From Oscillospiraceae bacterium (lineage in GTDB: Bacteria > Bacillota > Clostridia > Oscillospirales > Acutalibacteraceae), in assembly GCA_031267965.1 (NCBI GenBank), contig JAIRYC010000103.1, forward strand, positions 1 through 42,267: 42,267 nt of DNA. Direction: 5' to 3'. The notes below the pieces were generated by a model. It was not told the origin of the DNA. It searched no databases and worked only from the letters and a program-made list of their open reading frames with translations. Below are positions 38,831-42,267 of the stretch, piece after piece (positions within the stretch are counted from its first letter, which is position 1; every line of letters starts with the position of its first letter). The position numbers and the translations under genes are program-made.

Positions 38831-40222
38831 ATGGACGTTATCATTATCGGTGATGGCAAGGTTGGCTTTACACTCGCAGAGCAATTGGCACATGACGAAA
38901 ATAACAATATTACGATAATTGACAAAAATGCTGAAGCGCTCCGAAAAACAATGGTGCGCTTGGATGTGCGTTGCATAAAAGGCAATGGCGCGAGTGTGGA
39001 TATTCTGCGCGACGCGGGAATTGAAGATGCCGATTTGCTGATTGCTGCAACATCAATGGATGAGATGAACATGGTCTGCGCGCTTACGGGCAAAAAGCTG
39101 GGCGCAAAGCAGACGATTGCCAGGATACGCAATCCGGAATACGCAAACGAGGTTGACAGGCTTAAAGAATTGTTTGGGCTTGCTATGGTCATCAACCCGG
39201 AGCAAACGCTTGCGGGTGAGATTGTGAAAAGGCTGGAATGCCCTAAATTTGCCAAAGTAGAGATTTTTGAAAAAGGGCGCGTTGAGCTGCTGCAAATCAA
39301 GGTGGCGGAGAGGAATGTGCTTTGCAACTTGAGCATTCATCGTATTGCTAAAAAAATCTCGGACGACGTGCTTATTGGTGCGGTTTTGCGCGAGGGTGAG
39401 GCGATTATACCACAACCCAACAGCGATTTTATCATTCAGCCAAACGACAGCATATTTGTGCTGGGGCGGCATGAAAAAATTTCTTCGTTTTGCCGCAAAA
39501 TCGGATTGCGCAGTCAAAAGCTGCGGCACATTATCATCGTAGGCGGCGGACGTGTGGCATATTATCTGGCCAAAAAACTGCACGAAATTGATATAAAAGT
39601 CAAAATCATTGAGCTAAATCCTGAGCGTTGCCACCAGCTCGCGGAGCTTTTGCCTTACGCGGATATAATAGAGGGAGACGGCTCTGATGATCAAATTCTT
39701 ATAGAAGAAGGATTATGTAATATCGACGGCTTTGTAGCACTCACGGGTATGGATGAGGAAAATCTGATGGCTGTGTTGCTCGCTAAGCGAGCTGGTGTAT
39801 TCAGGACCATTGCGAAGGTTAACCGCCAGAGCTACCTTGAACTTTTGGGGGAAATGGGGAACGATGACATCGTCAGTTCCAAGAGCATAACGGCAAATTA
39901 TATTTTGCGCTATGTGCGCGGTCTGCAAAATGCAATGGGTAACTCTGTGGATGCAATTTACCGCATTGCAGAAGACAAACTGGAAGCAATTGAGATTGTG
40001 GCGGAAGCTAATGTCAGCATTCTTGGTGTTCCTTTAAATGAACTAAATATTGCACCTCAGGTACTCATCGCCGTGATTGTGCGCGGTAACGAAGTGATTA
40101 TTCCGCACGGCGACGACCGCATAAAGCTGCACGACCGCGTGATAATATTTGCGCACGAGGGCGAAATCTCAAGTCTGGAGGATATTGTCCTGCTTTCTAT
40201 GGAAAAAGCTTATGAACATTAA
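38831..40222 (+). CDS. trkA: Trk-type potassium uptake regulatory subunit TrkA
   Basis: 463 residues, a tandem RCK protein with two Rossmann NAD-binding domains. The first starts MDVIIIGDGKVGFTLAEQL, the second HIIIVGGGRVAYYLAKKL (about 232 onward), each followed by a TrkA-C module. It is a cytoplasmic peripheral subunit that gates TrkH in response to nucleotides. The first glycine motif is GDGKVG rather than GxGxxG with Gly in the last place. It overlaps trkH by 11 nt, so the two are translationally coupled. Confidence 0.96.
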   Translation: MDVIIIGDGKVGFTLAEQLAHDENNNITIIDKNAEALRKTMVRLDVRCIKGNGASVDILRDAGIEDADLLIAATSMDEMNMVCALTGKKLGAKQTIARIRNPEYANEVDRLKELFGLAMVINPEQTLAGEIVKRLECPKFAKVEIFEKGRVELLQIKVAERNVLCNLSIHRIAKKISDDVLIGAVLREGEAIIPQPNSDFIIQPNDSIFVLGRHEKISSFCRKIGLRSQKLRHIIIVGGGRVAYYLAKKLHEIDIKVKIIELNPERCHQLAELLPYADIIEGDGSDDQILIEEGLCNIDGFVALTGMDEENLMAVLLAKRAGVFRTIAKVNRQSYLELLGEMGNDDIVSSKSITANYILRYVRGLQNAMGNSVDAIYRIAEDKLEAIEIVAEANVSILGVPLNELNIAPQVLIAVIVRGNEVIIPHGDDRIKLHDRVIIFAHEGEISSLEDIVLLSMEKAYEH

Positions 40223-41672
40223 GTTAATTTGCAACAGCATAGGTAAGCTGTGTTATCTCAGCGCGGCATGCCTGCTTTTATCGACTTTGGTCGAGCTGCA
40301 TTATCCGCCAAGGGATTTTCCATATTGGTTTTTGCTGCCAGCAGCGCTTGCGTTAGCGCTTGGTATTTTATTATGCAGGGTAAGGCCAAATGAGCAAAAC
40401 CTATATGCCAGGGATGGCATTGCTGCAGTGGTTTTTGGCTGGCTTGTAATCACCTTGCTGGGGGCGCTGCCATTTCTGCTCAGCAGAGTATGTGACTCAT
40501 TCATAGATTCGTTTTTCGAATCTATTTCCGGCTTTTCAACTACCGGGGCATCAATTCTTCGCGATGTAGAGTCACTTACAAAGGGCTTGCTTTTTTGGAG
40601 GAGTTTTTCTCAGTGGCTCGGAGGATTGGGCTTTTTAGCGTTAATGAGCGCATTTTCGTCTTCTGTTAAAGCGCAGACAATCTATGTCCTGCAATCGGAA
40701 ATTACAGGGCCTACGCTTGAAAAGTTTGTGCCAAAAATTGAAAATACGATAAAAATACTTTATGCTATCTATGTCATTTTGACATTGGGCAGCGTTCTGG
40801 CGCTGACGTTTTGTAGAATGCCACTATTTGATGCGGTTTTAAATTCATTCGGAGCGGTGGCGACTGGCGGCTTTTCAATCAATAATGCAGGAATTGCAGA
40901 ATATAACAGCCTGACAGTGGAAATCGTCCTCACAGTGATAATGCTTGCCAGCGGCGTAAACTTCACACTCTATTATATGTTTGTTACTCATAGCAAACGC
41001 GCAGTGGTTAAAGATGAGGAACTGCATTTTTATTTAGGAACGTTTGCTGTTTTGACGATTGCGATAGCTATTTGTTTGCATATGCAAGGTGTGTTTGAAA
41101 GTTTTGGAGAGAGTTTGCGTCGTTCTGCGTTCCATGTGTCATCAATAATCACAACAGCCGGCTATACGTCATATGATTATAATCTTTGGCCATTATTTCC
41201 CAAAGCCTTGCTCCTGTTGCTGATGTTTTTTGGTGGTAGTGCTGGTTCGACTAGCGGTGGAATTAAACACGTTCGTATTTTATTGCTATTTAAGCTAGTG
41301 CGCCGTGAAGTAGGAAGACTTACACATCCGCGCAGTGCACATGTTGTCACGCTTAATGGTAAAGCGGTAGATAATAAGGTTCTCCATGCGGTAGGTGTAT
41401 ATTTCTTTCTGTTAATTTCACTTTTTTTTGGAGCATTTATTCTTATATCGTTTGATACAAACGATTTTACGACTGCGTTTTCAGCCGTTGCCGCTTGTAT
41501 AAATAGCATCGGTCCTGGGTTTAATGCCGTAGGGCCATCTGGAAATTATGCTGATTTTTCAAGTTTAAGTAAAGTGGTTTTCATAGCATGTATGTTTATT
41601 GGACGGTTGGAGATTTATCCAATTGTGGTGCTGTTTACACCGAGCTTTTGGCGTCGTTCGGGTTTAAGATGA
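40212..41672 (+). CDS. trkH: Trk-type potassium transporter TrkH
   Basis: 486 residues from the ATG at 40212 inside the trkA 3' end. Eight or more membrane segments and four pore-loop repeats are visible through their selectivity sequences: GFSTTGAS, VATGGFS, ITTAGYTSYD and SIGPGFNAVG. SAGSTSGGIKHVRI, the conserved loop before the fourth repeat, is present. It forms the K+ permeation pathway, with TrkA as the cytoplasmic gate. Length and repeat pattern are normal. A terminator follows. Confidence 0.96.
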   Translation: MNIKLICNSIGKLCYLSAACLLLSTLVELHYPPRDFPYWFLLPAALALALGILLCRVRPNEQNLYARDGIAAVVFGWLVITLLGALPFLLSRVCDSFIDSFFESISGFSTTGASILRDVESLTKGLLFWRSFSQWLGGLGFLALMSAFSSSVKAQTIYVLQSEITGPTLEKFVPKIENTIKILYAIYVILTLGSVLALTFCRMPLFDAVLNSFGAVATGGFSINNAGIAEYNSLTVEIVLTVIMLASGVNFTLYYMFVTHSKRAVVKDEELHFYLGTFAVLTIAIAICLHMQGVFESFGESLRRSAFHVSSIITTAGYTSYDYNLWPLFPKALLLLLMFFGGSAGSTSGGIKHVRILLLFKLVRREVGRLTHPRSAHVVTLNGKAVDNKVLHAVGVYFFLLISLFFGAFILISFDTNDFTTAFSAVAACINSIGPGFNAVGPSGNYADFSSLSKVVFIACMFIGRLEIYPIVVLFTPSFWRRSGLR

Positions 41673-41755
41673 AGCAGGATTAAAGAAGATAACTGCCAGA
41701 AGCCCTCTACATATAAGAGCAATAATTGTACAAAACATATAGTGAGTGTCAAAAA

Positions 41756-41782
41756 CTACCTCCCGCCCGGGGGTAGCTTTTT
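41756..41782 (+). terminator. Rho-independent terminator after trkH
   Basis: CTACCTCC (41756-41763) pairs with GGGGGTAG (ending at 41776) with one G-U pair, followed by CTTTTTG. It ends the trkA-trkH transcript. Confidence 0.7.
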
Positions 41783-41927
41783 GTTTGTGGTAGAAACTTG
41801 GAATGTGCCATTCCTGAAACCGATCCTGTAAAGAGTTCTCAAAAGCTAACCCGTTGATGTGCCTAATTGTGCTCCGCGCACACACTTCCCCCCGCCGTTT
41901 CCTGAAACCTCCTAGGCGTCGAATGGT

Positions 41928-42222
41928 TCTCACTCACTTCGTTGCGCTTGCGGTTATATAACAACAACCCCGGGCCGATAAAGCAAATCCCAACCGTTTG
42001 CAGCCGTTAGGTGTAGAAAAAATTGCACATAAATTTTTGCCCTTCAGCTTCCCGGGGCATCACACAGTGCTGGCGTTCGCGCCCATTGCCGTATTACTTC
42101 TTGCGTTGACTGTCAGCAAAAAATTATGTGTAAGTTTTTCACGCCGTTCCCTTTGCGAGATTTGCTTTCTCGGTCCGGTGTTGTTACACTCGCAAGCAAG
42201 TGCAGCGGAGAGTAACACAATG
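41928..42222. repeat. Diverged head-to-head duplication at the window end
   Basis: Left copy (about 41928-42039, plus) and right copy (about 42117-42222, minus) align over about 105-110 nt with small gaps. Shared blocks, in order, include CTTGC, TAACAACA, CCGA-AAAGCAAATC and CACATAA followed by a T-run. A spacer of about 77 nt separates them. The sequence has no gene I recognise. It could be two copies of a non-autonomous element, or 5' flanks of duplicated genes. From 41783 to 41927 I see nothing else. Confidence 0.6.
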
Positions 42223-42267
42223 AAGTACAGCCGAGCAAGCCCCCACCGCGCGCCACGGAAAGAGTGT
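42220..42267 (+). CDS. Possible start of a gene cut by the window edge
   Basis: ATG at 42220 has GCGGAGAG nine bases upstream and opens 16 codons (MKYSRASPHRAPRKEC) to the edge. It is too short to judge and lies next to the duplicated sequence, so it may be spurious. Confidence 0.2.
   Translation, partial: MKYSRASPHRAPRKEC

Noticed and set aside
41664..41933. 89-codon leftward frame downstream of trkH
   Set aside because: It runs through the trkH terminator hairpin and the trkH stop, and has no ribosome site.
1..42267. CRISPR array, tandem repeats, rRNA or SRP RNA
   Set aside because: No regularly spaced repeats and no conserved rRNA or SRP RNA segments were seen on either strand.

Overview
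The window looks like a piece of a low-to-mid GC, spore-forming Clostridia chromosome, most likely an uncultured Oscillospirales-type gut organism. This is inferred from a SpoIIQ-like M23 peptidase, a YlmC/YmxH sporulation protein, the ylxM-ffh-rpsP-khpA-rimM-trmD order, an FMN riboswitch in front of ribU, and a PcrA helicase with a roughly 60-residue insert after the Walker A motif. No rRNA, convincing tRNA or CRISPR array is visible.

Region by region. 1-6.7 kb is mostly leftward: a truncated AMP-forming acyl-CoA ligase, a short QueG-like protein, a decayed DUF4275 gene, topA, and a GH2-like protein that seems to have lost its nucleophile. 6.7-9.5 kb is a scar of mobile-element debris: a small ICE-type protein, a collagen-like fragment, a frameshifted integrase N-terminal half and unassigned coding fragments. 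9.5-12.6 kb holds a metallophosphoesterase and a geranylgeranyl-reductase-like flavoprotein. 12.7-16.4 kb has era, two small membrane or secreted proteins, argF under tandem ARG boxes, and a membrane protein with an excisionase-like helix-turn-helix.

16.4-22.4 kb is the most interesting part: a complete-looking transcription attenuator, with a promoter, a 28-codon leader peptide very rich in Phe and Tyr, an antiterminator and a terminator. It precedes aroF-tyrA-aroB-aroA-aroC, which lead to chorismate and tyrosine. Within this operon aroA carries a 354-bp in-frame insertion of about 118 codons at the interdomain hinge. The insertion is flanked by direct CCGATT repeats and contains a perfect 34-nt palindrome.

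22.5-27 kb has ylmC and the SRP/ribosome-maturation operon ylxM-ffh-rpsP-khpA-rimM-trmD, where trmD appears to start with ATT. 27.2-35.4 kb has mnmG, a nitroreductase, a YlbF-family protein with a His/Cys tail, mutS and pcrA. 35.7-37.9 kb has ftsZ divergent from a SpoIIQ-like gene with a candidate sigma-F promoter. 37.9-41.8 kb has the FMN riboswitch, ribU, trkA and trkH. The last 500 bases hold two diverged copies of one sequence in head-to-head orientation.

All identifications come from reading the sequence by eye. Family names rest on remembered motifs, and no database search was run.
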